The notes under the pieces: generated by a model
What the model saw: only the letters and a program-made list of their open reading frames with translations
The model's database searches: none
What the model was told of the DNA's origin: nothing
Shown: piece after piece, positions 1 through 12,600 of the stretch
How positions within the stretch are numbered: the stretch's first letter is position 1
Layout: each line of letters starts with the position of its first letter
Made by a program: the position numbers and the translations under genes
NCBI GenBank assembly: GCA_950295325.1
Contig: OX485804.1
Coordinates: 37,872,429-37,936,428, forward strand
DNA: 64,000 bases
Direction: 5' to 3'
Origin: Polytrichum commune
Lineage: Eukaryota > Streptophyta > Polytrichopsida > Polytrichales > Polytrichaceae

Positions 1-603
1 CATAGTTGAATAAGAGGCTCCAAGCATAGAGCAAGGAGGACGCAAGGTGCGATGCTCGAAGTTGAATAGAGTTAGAGTGAGTGACGACGCATTACCACAT
101 GTGGTAAGAGAATGAGCACCGCGAGACACAGTCTGTAGCGGAGCGAGCGATTTGGCCAAGACCTGTAAATGCTATTTGTAAACATGATGTGCATCTAGGT
201 ACAAGTTGAGAAAGAATCATTGAAGTTTGTGTATGTGTGTGTGTGTGTGTGAGATCTAAAATTTTGTAATATTGCTTGAGTAAGAGTCCAGTGATTGGAG
301 CGAACGGAATGTGAGGTGAGTTGCTTGAGTGACGCACAAGAGTTTATAGTGGACCTATCCCAATTTATTCTCACCAGACCAATTCGAAATCTTTGATGCT
401 GATTCCAGAGCCAAATATACTAAGAAAAAGAACAGAAAAAAAGGAAAAAAAAAGGAGAGAAAAAATAAAAATAAAAATAAAAATCTGAGCTTTAAGGGGT
501 ACATATCCCTTCTGCCAATTTCAATTCACTTTTAAACATCTGCATGCACCCCATTCCACTGCACGACTCGTGCAGTCAAAGTTATGGCAGAGGGCTGCTG
601 CTA

Positions 604-1073
604 AGGGCCACTTCAAACACGAGACTGAGAGCCCGTGACCATTACACTTCAAGCACTCTCATTGGTGGAAAATGCGGAACCGGTCCAAGTTCCAAGCTTC
701 ACGCTACGCCTGAGGGACCAACGGAGTATGTGAATGCAAGATAGATGTAGAGTCTACATGGTTTCTGACATGGCATCGAATGGATCATGTTTCACGGTCA
801 CTTGGACTATTTTCAAAAACCACCTCTTGGAGGTAGGCCTATCACAAAACCGGGAGACCATGACACTCCGAACGCTCACAACCGTTGGTTGATTTTATTT
901 TATCATGTGTGAGGATCTGCGTGAATAGAGATTCGTTGTAATAGCATTTGGTCGAGGGCCCGTGACCACACTACATGATTTTGGAGGTGTGTTGGGACGG
1001 CCTTGGGACACTTTGTTTTGGGCTCTCACAAATTCATGGTCACGGCTCTTGGCTCGTGTGTGACATGGCCCTA
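604..1073. mobile_element. PIF/Harbinger-like MITE, copy 1
   Basis: A 470-bp non-coding element. The left end reads AGGGCCACTTCAAACACGAG. The right end, reverse-complemented, reads AGGGCCATGTCACACACGAG, and both continue to ..AGAGCC(C)GTGACCAT, so the terminal inverted repeats are about 38 bp. The flanks are TAA on both sides, consistent with a 3-bp TWA target duplication typical of PIF/Harbinger (Tourist) elements. Two further copies are at about 8191-8707 and 61526-62014. Confidence 0.7.
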
Positions 1074-2960
1074 ATGCACACACACACACACTCACGAATC
1101 TGACGAATGGGTTACTTTTCCCTTCAAATTTTGAGAGCAACCAGAAACTTGAAGTACAAAACACTGAAATACACGAGATTGACAGAGAAAGAGAGGGAAT
1201 TCATTGTATACGTGCATACCTCTCATTCATCCAACGTATTACGCATGTGACACTAAATACCATAGACGGTGTTCTTCTTCTTCTTCTTCTTCTTCTTCTT
1301 CTCTTTTGAATTTTCTTTTTTCCATTTTTCCTTTTTCTTCTCTTTTTAAACCGAGGGACCAAATCTTGGGCTGTGTGAAATGATGCTCCTCCTTTTGTGG
1401 CCGGTTTTTCTTGTTGCCAGCTGCAAACTTTGAGCAGTACGTACTTTTATTTCTTCCTCCTTTTTCCTCTTTAGAACCCAAATGATCATTTCAATCCCCA
1501 GTGCAGTGACACCAGCCATAGACACAGCATTTTGGGCAATTCCCAACAATCATGTCTTTGTTTTTTGCTCCCAAACCTTTGACCAGAGTGGACCCAGAAA
1601 CTTTTTTATTTTACTTTTACTTTTATTGTGTTGTATTGTTGTTTTTATAAAGGAAAGCGGCAGTGGGGCATCGGTTGGAAGATGTCCTCGGATAATTCCG
1701 TTTACGTTAGGGCAGGTCCAGGGCAGCCAAAATTTGTTTAGAAAAGAAAAGTAGCGAAAAAGAAAAACTTGAGCCCAAGAAGTTTACACTAGGGTCCAAG
1801 TTTCAAAGCATGAAAAAAAACGGCCTTGTGCCAATGTTGCACTACTTTTATGTCAAATCCTGCAATCTCGACTCAAGGAAATGCTCCGCTCAACTTGGAA
1901 CACTAAACTTCAGACTTGGGTCCAATCTTGAGTCTCAAAAGTAGGGTTCTATGACTTTGCGATTTGAAACTTTTTTGCAAAAGACACGAATGAAATTCAG
2001 CTACCATTTTCAAGAAGTGAGGAGGTTTAATGAGAAAATGTGTTATGAACACATTTTTGGAGCTCGATATTGCAAAGGAAAAAACTTTGTTTGGGGTTGT
2101 GTTAAACTAAGAATACTTAGATAATCAAACATAGTACCACCTCCAACAACAACAAAAGATACCAACAAATACATACAAGAGGACTACTAGGGCTTCATCT
2201 CTCAAGTTTACATATCCCACATGAATTGTGGACACCTTCATAGTATAATGTGCAATGTGAATACCTTATACTTACTCATTGGAAATTTGTGAACTAGCCG
2301 GAATTGTGAAATGTCATAGGACAAGCGTCAAATTTTTTGAATTATTATTTTGAAGTGCCAAACTGACTTTCGGCAATTTACATAATTACCAGCATAGGTG
2401 TGCCGGACTAGTTGTCAAGATATGATATATGCACTTGGACAGGTCGATGACATCCGTTAGTCACTAGCATACATTCCATTGGTGAAGGCTCCATTATAGC
2501 CCACTTTAAAGTTAAACATGCTGCACTTGGAGGATATTATGCATTTGATACGGATATAATTGGAGGTTTTATCCAAGCAAAGATTGCCTTGGTATATGGT
2601 TGAGTAATGTTATGCGACTTACAAAATGTTCTTCAATTATTCAAGGTTAAACACCTAACCATTACAATACTTTGTGTGATTAAAACCATGCATAAAGACA
2701 AAGCAAAAGCAGAACAACCTCAGCTTAACTCTCAGTAAGGAGTCAAATTCCAATAATAACATCAATCCTGCATTACCATCAATCATGCAATATTTGGTGA
2801 GTTTTACAAGAAATGTTGTTTCCTTTTAGGACGTGGATATGCAATCTTGAAGATGGTGCTAAAATTGTCACATTAAGCAATGAGCATGTATCTCCATTAA
2901 TCGATTTGTGGATTTTAAATTACTATCATTAGCAATTTAAATCACCATAGTAATGTCTTG
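1074..2960. other. Intergenic, no gene seen
   Basis: AT-rich sequence with a CTT microsatellite. Short ORFs overlap simple repeats and show no domain. Confidence 0.5.
1267..1303 (+). repeat. (CTT)n microsatellite
   Basis: About eleven CTT units. The Glu-rich minus-strand ORF across it is an artefact of the repeat. Confidence 0.8.
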
Positions 2961-3285
2961 CACTAGTGGAAAACTCTGCCCAAAAAACCATAGCCGAAAT
3001 CGGCTGAGGTTTCTTTGACCAGCCTAATTTGCAATCGCTAAATGACTATACTTTTATTCTATTTTCGACTAAAATTTTAAATTTTCTTGGGATGTGTAGT
3101 ATTTTTTTAGAAAGGTAATTTCAAGACCTTTCCAACTGTATATTACACGCCCCCGAATTCCTAAAATTTTAGCCGCTAAACCAAAAACAAAATCTGCAGT
3201 TGTTTAGTGACTACAAACTAGGCTGGTCAAATGAACGGCAACCGATTTCAGTTGCAGTTCATTTTGGCATAGTTTTCTACTAGTG
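2961..3285. mobile_element. CACTA-type MITE with long inverted repeats
   Basis: It begins CACTAGTGGAAAACTCTGCC and ends with the complement of CACTAGTAGAAAACTATGCC. Inside, about 100 bp on each side pair, for example around TTTGACCAGCCTAATTTG and its inverted copy near 3225. The CACTAGTAGAAAA tip is typical of plant CACTA (En/Spm) elements. It has no coding capacity. The 3-bp flanks (TTG, ATG) do not match exactly, so the target duplication is not proven. Confidence 0.7.
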
Positions 3286-3599
3286 ATGCTTGAAGTGGTG
3301 GACATTCTTATAATCAATATATATTTACTTTGCAATAAATTTAGGGTGTTAGTTTTGTTTGGGGTGTTGGTTTTAGCATCATCTACCTTACATAAACTTC
3401 CAAGTTGAGTTTGCGATGTCCATGTGTGGGATGATAATTCTCAATAAAGATGTCATTCAACTAATTTACACTTGCAAAGAAAAATGATGAAAGTCTTTAG
3501 TTTGAAATCTACTTAGATCAAACATGGTCAATGTGGAGTACCATATTATTATTTAGCCCTCATGCATGACTTACTTATGTGAATATGATTAAAACCCGA

Positions 3600-3890
3600 G
3601 GATTGTGCTAGGATAGTTCCATAAAGATCCGTTGGGAAGGCCATATAAGGTATGCGGGTGCTATTCGGTTAACCACTCCACACTCAATAGTAAACACAAG
3701 TGGGAGGACATGTGTATGCAATTCTCAAACATGCATTTCCAGTGTCGATAAGTAAATCATGGGAGGTCCAATTTTTGTTGATGCTTCATTGTATATTTGT
3801 TAATGCAACACAAGTTTCTTTGTGTAAATAGAATCATTCGAAGTTGGAGAACATGAAAAAACAAACCAAGTATCACCCACTTACCTTAAA
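3600..3890. repeat. Family E fragment
   Basis: Matches the left interior of the element at 22170-22895: AACCACTCCACACTCAATAG, TGGGAGG, GATGCTTCATTGTATATTTG, TGCAACACAAGTTTC and GAAGTTGGAGAACATGAAAA. The arm sequence before it is largely lost. Confidence 0.5.
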
Positions 3891-3918
3891 TTGAACTTAA
3901 TCCCTCGTGGCATGACCA

Positions 3919-4281
3919 CACTAAACATTGTATTTAGTGTCACCAATTCTATTTGTTTTGCTCAAGATTAATTGTAAACTGCCCGTGTAGTGTCACTAGC
4001 ACTAAACGTAAATCTACCATTATCTGTCATTCGTTGTAAAATAAATTTGATCATTATAGATTTACAAGGTTGCAATTACTGACATTTAGTACGTGGATTT
4101 TCATCCAAGTTTCAGACATCTCTGACAATATTTCATTACAAACTATTCATTAGGATGCTCAATACAACAAACTAAAAGTTGGGATGACAATAGTCATGAA
4201 CTTATTCATAGGAAGTGTCATTAGAAAAATTACTATAACTTGACATAAATTACTATATGAAACTCAATACAATATTTAGTG
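3919..4281. mobile_element. ACTAAAT-terminal MITE, family A, copy 1
   Basis: It begins CACTAAACATTGTATTTAGTG and ends AATACAATATTTAGTG, so the ends are inverted repeats that are themselves near-palindromic. The interior resembles 39783-40137, sharing CTCAAGATTAATTGTAAAC-like, TGTCATTC..TTGT and TTTTCATCCAA stretches and a GAACTTATTCATA-like block near the right end. Confidence 0.6.
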
Positions 4282-6699
4282 CACCTCTCTTCTCTATTTA
4301 ATGACTTCTATATTACAATGTCGAGGCCATTGTTGTATAGCTGCATACGACAAAGACTCTACACTAGTTGCTTGGAATTAAGAACTCTCAACGTCATAAA
4401 TGCATGTTCAATCTTGAACTCCGCATTCATAAATGTCTATAGAATATCGCTCATCTTCAATACCGAATTGGTGTTAATGCCAGAATACGTAGAGAAGATG
4501 ACAAAGGCATCAAATACGGAGATCGGGACCAACACAAAATGATGAGGATGATGATGATGATGCCATTTATTAAGTTATGTTCGGAGTAAGAAATGCAAAA
4601 GGATGATTGGCGAGATTCATCAATTCGAGCATCAATGACATGGTGATGGAGAAGAAACGAGCACAAACAATTATTTTAGGTAAATTAGAGTCGGCTTAGA
4701 CCACCATGAAAAAGTGCACCGGTTGGTCAAGAATTTCAGCCCAAGACAAGGTTATTTGAGGCAATAGTTGGTATGGTAGACAAGATGGGGATTTTTTTTT
4801 AACAAAAAAATCCTCAAGTTGGAGTTCTTTGGAGGCCAAGTTTCTCGTTTGAGGGTTTGAGGTTGTCCAAGAGTCTTGACCTCCGGAGAACACCCTCAAC
4901 AAAAACAAAATGTTGCTTTGTTGACAATTGTGTCCATTTTTCATCCATGTTTGATATTCTCCACCGGAGAAGTTTTGGGCGTAGTGTAAACCCCAGTTGG
5001 GGAAGAAACCATTTCGTGGGCAATCATATTGCTCCATTACCCTAAATTTTTTGACCGGTGCACTTCTGCACTGTAGTCGAAACTGGCCCTTAGTATCAAT
5101 AAAGGGGGAAAAAAACACAATGTACTAAGATGTAACGAGATTGTGCTATTTTATATTGATTTATGCAAAATCTTAGAGTTTGCCCATTTACTGACTTGGT
5201 AGATATATTGTCTAAGGTATATGGGTTGATAATGGTGGCTAGAAGTTACCTATACTAAAGTAGCTTACAAGTAGCAGTAAATTGGAAAGGATAAGGGTTA
5301 GTTGAAAGAGAGGATCCGATAGGTATAAGAGAGAACGTTCTAAGGAAGAAGTACCACTATTGAAGGTGTGGTTAATTAGGACTTGAAGTAGGAAAGTCGA
5401 GACAAAGTGGAAAAAAATATTTGAGGGGAGAGTGAATAGTGTTGGGTGTGAATCAAATCTATATGAAGGTGTTCATTAGGTTACCATTTTGAAGGAGTGT
5501 ACTGAAACATTTTGATGTATCGAAGGAGTATATGGTTATGTTGACTATCTTGTATTGATGAATGTTAGGATGATAGCATTGTCTCTCGACTTGAATAATA
5601 TATGGTGGTAGTAAATGGGTTAACAAGGGCATGGAGTGGTTGGGAGCAAGACTTAGAAAAAGTGCAAGATAAGGGAAGAACCGGTAAGGATTTTACTATT
5701 AGGGTAGGGCATAAGGAAATCAAGAAGCTATTATCCAATGGGATAATTTGACTACCAAGTGTTGGAAAAACAATATTAGGGCACTTACCTTTTACCAAAC
5801 TTACAATATTATTGGGATTGTTAGAGTAAAGTAGCCACGTAAGTAGGTGATATTAAGTCACAAATGTAGAAGGTTCAAGGTGAAGACACTAGGAAGGGTC
5901 AGCACCCATAGGAAGAAGGGGCCAGCAACAACCTCAAATACATAATCTTGGGTAACTAGACCAAATCATAAGTGAACATAATAACATAGGCTCAAGAGGT
6001 ACAACGGGTGGCGGTAGTATCAATGAGTGTAGTTGGTAATGTGCTATAACCGGTAACTTGGTAGTCCGGTAGGGTAGAAATGGGCAATATAGACGACATT
6101 ACCGGTTCTAAAGTGGAATTGGTAAGGGGATAGAAGCCTAGCAATGCAAAAAGGGAGTCTATTGGTAAGAATACCTAGATCTATCATGGGTAGAACAAAA
6201 CGTTCTTTAACATGGGTCTTAAATGGCACATTCTTTCCGAACAACCCCCTTCTCCTAGGATATGAAACACACAATTAGTATGAGATGCTTAGGGTGAGTT
6301 TCCATGTAGACCACACTCACCCACCAACTTCTAGTGGGAATAAGGACAAACTTGCCCAAATGTAGATGTGTGAACTAGCTACTATCATCTTCTCAAATCA
6401 GGACCATCTCCTAACCTCCTCCTCCAAATTAAAACCTCCTCCTCTCCTAAAACCGGTCTTCAATCCTTTGCTGACTGGTGCTTGTAGGTTAAAAAGTGCT
6501 TTAGTGGGAGTGTGGAAGTCTAGCGGCCCATGTCCACATCCCTCCACATTTTGGTAGGCTACCATAATGTGGTTGATTGGTGGCTTGTGCTTATTTTACA
6601 TGAGAACACCTCAAACCCATTATTATCTAGAATCTAGTGGGCGAGCGGCCTACATGGGAACTAACCCTTAGCAAATCCATGTCAAGGTTGTAGCCGCTT
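4282..6699. other. Intergenic, no gene supported
   Basis: A 140-codon minus-strand ORF at 4696-5118 has no recognisable domain and contains an Asn/Lys-rich run over a poly-T stretch. The 5400-6050 part has a purine-rich, degenerate-retroelement look, but no conserved motif could be read. Confidence 0.4.
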
Positions 6700-6960
6700 T
6701 CCTCATAATTATTGGAGCTCATATGAAAATTTGTTTCATAATCAATGTGAAGATGCTCATGCTCGTTCAACGGTCATATAGGTCCAAATGATTATGTTGA
6801 CTATTGAGCCTAAAATTGTTATCATATTCTGAGCACATAGTCCAATCTCTTCCAAAGATGTACCTTTTTGGTATATATTCTTGGAGTCCAACCTAATCAC
6901 ATACCACTCAAATATAGGTGTTTAATTAAGACCGATAACCGAATAAGGATGTCTATCTTA
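6700..6960. repeat. Family E fragment, right half
   Basis: Contains GGAGCTCATATGAAAATTTG, CAACGGTCATATAGGTCC, ATGTTGACTATTGAGCC, GCACATAGTCCAATCTCTTC and ACATACCACTCAAATATAGG, the same order as 22640-22860. Confidence 0.5.
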
Positions 6961-6999
6961 GTGTTGGACTAGTGTTGTCTTTAATTTGATACCAGTCGG

Positions 7000-7320
7000 G
7001 TATCTAATGAGGGTTTCACATTTTTGATACCAACATGGCATGGGTATTTGACAATGTTATTGTTTTCGCTGCAACTTGGGTCTATATACTATATACCATC
7101 CAACAACTCCCACCAACCTTTAAATCTAGGTACAATAATCCAACTAATATCAAAATATGGTTTAGAATGGTGTTGACCCAAGTAATAACTCAAATAGGCA
7201 AAGATCCTCTCACTTGGAGATACCCACCAAATATCAATGTATGCATGGGTAGGTTTTTTGATATCATTATTGAATATGTTGATTTTTGATACCATGCATT
7301 CACCTATATCCCCATCCAAC
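7000..7320. repeat. Repeat family F copy 1
   Basis: Shares with 28085-28345 TTTTTGATACCA, GGCATGGGTATTTGAC, ATGGGTAGGTTTTTTGATA and CCATGCATTCACCTATATCC, in the same order and at similar spacing. The small ORFs here differ in frame between the copies, so I do not call a gene. Confidence 0.45.
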
Positions 7321-8190
7321 AATGATGAGAACCCAACATGTATGATTGAAAGAGATTGGGCTACATTCTTGAAATTTGTTATCTATTGCATATTCAACAT
7401 TGAAAATAAGTGGGGTTTCTATACGATCATCTAAGGGAAGAGAATCTTTTATTCTGATAATGAATAAAATAATCATACGAGATGTAAAAAATATGAGGAA
7501 AGCGACTACAACTTCGATTTGGAATCACTAATCACCTCACCCCAACTACATATTTCATATCCTAAGAGAAGCGGGTGCATATCTAAAAGTGTTCATTTAA
7601 GGCCTGCTTACATTGAGCAGGCATTGTCTTGAGAACAAAGCCTCATGAGAAATAAAACTTGTAGTCAATAACGAACACCAAAACCATACATGTCAAGAGG
7701 AGAGCAAACTATATGCTCCTAATTAATATGTTAACCCTTCTAGGTTCAACTTATGAACACACTTGAAAAGACCGGGTATGTGATCACCTAACGAGAAAGA
7801 GAATTTTCAACTTGGACTCTTTATCATAACTTGTGCATCTCGGCTCCAATCCCCAAAATGAAAAAGACAATATTCGTGATTCGCAATTGCTAACCAAATG
7901 AGACGACTCATGATCCGATCCGACGGCCAAAATTGTCAAGTGGAGGGGGAAATTAATGAGCCCCCCCCCCCCCCAAAAAAAAGCCACATTCCTTAAGCCT
8001 TCATAGGTACATGTTAAAACCTAACCAACTGCACAGGGTTGCTAATTGAGTGATAATGATCAGTAAGTCAATGCGTGGAGGAGTGTCATTTGCGGTAAAG
8101 ACCAATGTCCCGGGAGATTTCGGGGCATAATCGGTCAAGATCCTAGGGTTTCCAACTTCAACCGTTGTGATCTTCCGATTCTTCTTTATT

Positions 8191-8707
8191 AGGGCCACCT
8201 CACACACGAGCCCAAGAGCCGTGACCATGAGATTGTGAGAGCCTAAAAGAAAGTGTCCAAAGGCCGTCCCAACACACCTTCAAAATTGTGTAGTGTGGTC
8301 ACTGATCCTCAAGTGTAGTGTGAAGCCATACGTGACCGGGCCCTCGACCAAATGCTATTTTTCAACGAATCTCTATTCATGCGGGTCCTCACACATGATA
8401 GAATAGAATAAACCAACGGTTGTGAGTATTCGGGGTGCCATGGTCTCATGGTTTTGTGTTAAACTTACCTCCAACAGGTGGTTTTTGAAAACAATCCAAG
8501 TGACCATGAAACATGATCCATTCGATGCCATGTAGAAACCCATGTGGACTTTACATCCATCGCGCAACATTCACATACTCCATCGGTCCCTCAAGCGTAG
8601 TGTGAAGCCGTGAACTTGGACCAACCGGCTCCGCCGTTTCCACCAATGAGAGTGCGTGCTTGAAGTGTAAATGGTCACGGGCTCTCAGCCTCGTGTGTGA
8701 AGTGGCC
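8191..8707. mobile_element. PIF/Harbinger-like MITE, copy 2 (inverted, nested in another repeat)
   Basis: This is the same family as 604-1073, in reverse orientation. The left end is GGGCCACCTCACACACGAGC after TTA, and the right end is GTGTGTGAAGTGGCCC before TTT. The flanking sequence on each side belongs to the ACCGGTT repeat family, which it interrupts. This fixes the element's borders. Confidence 0.7.
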
Positions 8708-8980
8708 CTTTAATTTGAGGCATATTCCCTAGATTCCTCAAACACGACTTCCTACTATACCATGGATTCCTGAAGACTTGAACTTCGCCTTATTATTTCT
8801 CAAATTAAACCCAGATAGTTCATCTGTACGTAATAAGTAACTAGCGGCCGGTTCTCCGCATTCGTTGTTGCAGTGGAGCTTTTGCAAACAATTATGGTGT
8901 GGCCTTTTAATGATGCCTCTCCTGCGGTTCTCACTTGCATGGTATGATTTCACACATGTGTGCCATCGTAATAACACAAG

Positions 8981-8982
<2 letters not shown>

Positions 8983-9020
<38 letters not shown>
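8983..9020 (+). repeat. (GA)n microsatellite
   Basis: About 36 bp of GA. Further simple repeats elsewhere are GT at 232-251, TA at 9658-9680, GA at 15930-15961, AAGG at 16374-16398, AAG at 39547-39573, AAC at 59499-59535 and GT at 62080-62099. Confidence 0.8.
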
Positions 9021-9025
<5 letters not shown>

Positions 9026-9769
9026 GAGATTTTTGGGTAAGGTAGAGGGTGCTAAAACCAACACCCCATCCAAAACCAACACCTGTAAACGCTTCTCAAT
9101 TGTCGGTACTCTGCAACTTTGAACCGTACCCAGCGGTGTAGGAGTGTCCGGGTCCACAGAGTGATGGGTTTTAGGTGCCATTAGTGGTGCCACCTCATAA
9201 CGGCCTCCACTGTCTTCTGTAGGGTAGATAATGGGCTCCACTCTATCTCGGGCTGGTTCAAGGTGGGATTAGGGTGGCTTGTCGATGCGTATTCTAGCCA
9301 TTCTATTCACAATGCTGAGGAGGTAAGCCCACGAAGCACAAAAGGGTCATTTCCCGGGATGCAAGGTGATGCTTTTGCAAGCGAACCGGGTGGGATCACG
9401 GAGGTGGCCATGTGGCTCTGTGTACCAATACTACTTGCACTTTGATGTAGTTTGGGTCTAGTACCCAACTTTGTTGTGTTGGTTCTAGGAAATGAAGGAG
9501 GGGGTCCTCATCATATGCAAGGTTGCCATACACGGGACCTATGGATTGGTTTAAGAAAGCTAGTAGTTTTGACTTTGAATATTCATCGAATATTCAATTG
9601 AAACTATTTTCTTTCTTTCTTTCTTGATGCCTATGTTTAGCCCAAAGGCTAATATGAATATATATATATATATATATATTTCTTATATCAACCACATAGC
9701 CATGTGTATGTGCAATAGCTTAAAGTGTTGGTTTAAGCACCCTCTACCTTATTCATAATCGGTTGAGAA

Positions 9770-9980
9770 CGATCCTAGTGTTTGCAACTCCAACCAGTTA
9801 CATGTTGACGACATCCTTCGGTTTTCCTGTATGAAATTGGGGTATATTCCTCTCTAAATTCCTCGAATACGATCGGTAATTCTCCTGCAGTCTTGATGAA
9901 CTTCAACCGGTTAGTTCTTTCTCAAACTCAACCGCTTCATCTGGAACGAATTAACTGCCGGTTCTCCCTGATCATAGGAG
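9770..9980 (+). repeat. Family G copy
   Basis: GTTGAGAACGATCCTAGTGT, CCAACCAGTTACATGTTGAC, TTCGGTTTTCCTGTATG, CCGGTTAGTTCTTTCTCAAA and TTAACTGCCGGTTCTCC follow the same order as 24470-24695. Confidence 0.5.
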
Positions 9981-10089
9981 GGAGATCCAGGGTCCTTCTG
10001 GCGACGCCGATTTCTAGAGCTGAGGTTTTGGATCTAGATGAATTTTATAAGGTGGACGGAGGGGGTCTTAAATGGTCACTATTTCCGAC

Positions 10090-11130
10090 AACTCCCACTT
10101 CTCCTAGGATGCGGAACATGCTTTCCGTACGAGATGGTTTGCAAAATCCAAATCGAGGATGTAGCCACTTTCCTCGTAGTTTTTTCGGAGCTCATATGAG
10201 CGTCTTGGTTATTATCAAAGTGAAGATTCTTGTGCTCATCGATCGGTCGTATACTGTAGGTCCCCTTGTGACTGACTAGGTTGATTATTGTGTCGACTAC
10301 ATTATAATAAAACATGGAGTTTATTGTTGAACAAGTAGCATTGGAGACCCCAAATTACTCGTGACTATTCATCACCAATCCATGTAAATGATCTTGTAAT
10401 CGTTGAGAAAAAAAGGTGGCGTAGGCACTTATACTTCTAGTGTACATGGCAACTCATGAAGGCCGTGACTTTAATTAGCAACAAAGAGGAGTTGTCGTAC
10501 ATGTGCATATCTCTCATCCAATTCAATATAATAACTTCACTCTACAGGGTTGTAGCTGAATCAATTCAATCTCCAATGACATCGGCTAGGCTAATTTGGC
10601 TCCTTTTGAAGATGATTACAATGTCATGTCAACTAAACTATGCAATTTCCATACCACATACTGTTTAAGGGTAATCATGTTGGATGAATATGAAGTACGC
10701 CTGTACATGCAATATTTTCCTCTTGCCTTGTTAACATGACAAGTCAATGTTGATGCCACACTAAACCTAGTATAAGGAATGCGGATGTTATTTGGTTATT
10801 GTTATGAATCAAACCCTCTTAATTGATCGATGTTTAATTTTGGTGAGAATCAAAGAACAAACATTTGGTAAAACACGTGTTTAAAAGAGGTGGGACTCCG
10901 TCTTCACATTTGAAATAACTACTCCACACTTAATAGCTAAACATAATTGGGAGAACCTATGGATTCAGCTAAGAAATCAATCAACACACGTACACTTATG
11001 ATACCCATAACTAAATCGAGGGACGTCCGATTCTTGTCGATGCTTCATCATAGATTTGCTTATGCAACACTAATTCCATAGTGTAAATCTAATCGGTAGA
11101 AGTAGGAGAACATGAAAAACAATCTGAACA
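10090..11130. repeat. Family E fragments, two parts
   Basis: Positions 10090-10310 match the right interior (GGAGCTCATATGAGC, GATCGGTCGTATA). Positions about 10780-11130 match the left part (GTGAGAATCAAAGAACAAAC, ACTCCACACTTAATAGCTAA, ATTGGGAGAACCTATGGATT, GATGCTTCATCATAGATTTG, GTAGAAGTAGGAGAACATGA). The 500 bp between is unrelated, so this may be one broken copy or two. Confidence 0.45.
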
Positions 11131-12297
11131 ACACCCACATGCGTTCGAGTGCACTTACAAAAGCGCTCGCCAAATCCAGTTTCTTCCTGAAATTTCTTCA
11201 CCAACGCCTGTTTGGAGAGAGGGAGTCCCTGTAGTCAAAACCCCGAGTATTGTGGGCTTTTCACCAAATCCATGATAAACATGTGTATTTTGGTGTTTTG
11301 GCCATTTCCATCAATCATTCAGATTCCTTGTCAAAACCTTCAGCTATGCAGTTACATAAGAGATACCGTTCTCCCTCTTTAGTATGACACGGTTGGGAAA
11401 CACAAAAATGGTCGTATTATCGAGGTGTTGTCTTCTCATTAATGTGACAAATGGAGTAAAGTTGTCGTATTATCGAGGGAATACAAAAACATAAGTAATA
11501 TGAGCTTAAATAAGTATATATATACACACCTATGTTCGGGGAAAACCGACAGCTAGTTCATTATCAGCCGATGGATTTCCCCTCATGGCCGGTCCAAATT
11601 TCCAACCATCATATGGCAATCCGACTGTAATTTCAATCCTCCGGCAATTAGTCGATGGACCAGAAAATGTCCCGGAAATGTAGCGGATTCTTCTTGTGAG
11701 TTATTGGATTTCAGCCGGAAGCATCCAGAGCGCTATTTGTTTAGGGCATCTGATGATGCACTTGAGGAAGTACCCTAAACCTTAAACTTTTTGAATTATG
11801 CAACCTTTCCATGACCAAATCCAATTGCTTCTATGAAGAATTGGGGGACCCTTGGCCTTCAAGCGGTGAAGGCATTGCTAGGTTCAATTCCTGGCAAGGA
11901 TATTAACTCTTCAAATTTAAAGTTTTGAACATGCCTTTCTTTTCACTTATTCAAGATTTTGTACTAAGAAATGATTTCTAATAACTTTTCATACATTTTT
12001 AAACAATTAGTGCCGATATGAATTCCATTTAATTGGATATTGGCCAATGAAAATATGAAAATATAGGCAATTGGCCGATTGATTTTACAAAAGACCGGCT
12101 CTTGCCGATGTAAATTGGAAAAAATCCGACCCTTCGTAGCAACTACCGGCAATTAGCCACTAAGGCTTCAAAAACTTCCCAAACTCTGATACACACACAA
12201 CGAGTTTAAGTAGTATAGTTGGTATGAAATAATAACTTATAACTCTAAAAAAAGACAGATATTTTCAAGAACTCTTGAAATTGGAGTCCAAAGATGT

Positions 12298-12600
12298 TTA
12301 GCGTTGTCTACTCAAGTTAGCAATTGTCATCTTATCTAAATTCCCTATTAACTTTTGAAAACTACTAATTTCATTAACACCAGAATATAAAGAGTTCTCC
12401 AATAAGAAACTAGACAACAATGATGCATGACGTCTAACATCACTAAGCTTTACTGTAGGTGGAGCAACATCATCCACGCCTACTGAATCTAAATCAACAG
12501 TAAGATCAGAGTCTTGTGTAGAATTGATTCCCAAAGCAACATCCACCCACTCAATAGTACTCAATTCTAGCTCAACAATCTCTTCCCTAACCAGTCCATT
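12298..12600 (-). pseudogene. Possible C-terminal remnant of a Tigger/pogo-like (CENP-B type) DDE transposase
   Basis: An open stretch of about 100 codons on the minus strand has a coding-like composition: VELELSTIEWVDVALGI, an acidic patch, then DVRRHASLLSSFLLENS and SSFQKLIGNLDKMTI before a stop. A helical segment of the form HASLLSSFLLEN..FQKLI..LDKM recalls the tail of plant Tigger-like transposases. There is no DDE core and an in-frame stop precedes it. The assignment is from memory and weak. Confidence 0.3.

Noticed and set aside
4696-5118. 140-codon minus-strand ORF
   Set aside because: No domain, crosses a poly-T stretch, and has no supporting exons; considered as a degenerate retroelement piece but nothing diagnostic was readable.
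8738-9241. 167-codon minus-strand ORF
   Set aside because: It reads through a GA microsatellite (Ser-Leu run) and repeat families; no domain.
9893-10279. 128-codon plus-strand ORF
   Set aside because: It spans the junction of a family G copy and a family E fragment. The frame is not kept in other copies.
11850-11895. tRNA-like box B (GGTTCAATTCC) with a TGGCC..AAGCGG upstream
   Set aside because: No cloverleaf can be drawn and there is no A-rich tail. The spacing is too short for a tRNA gene.
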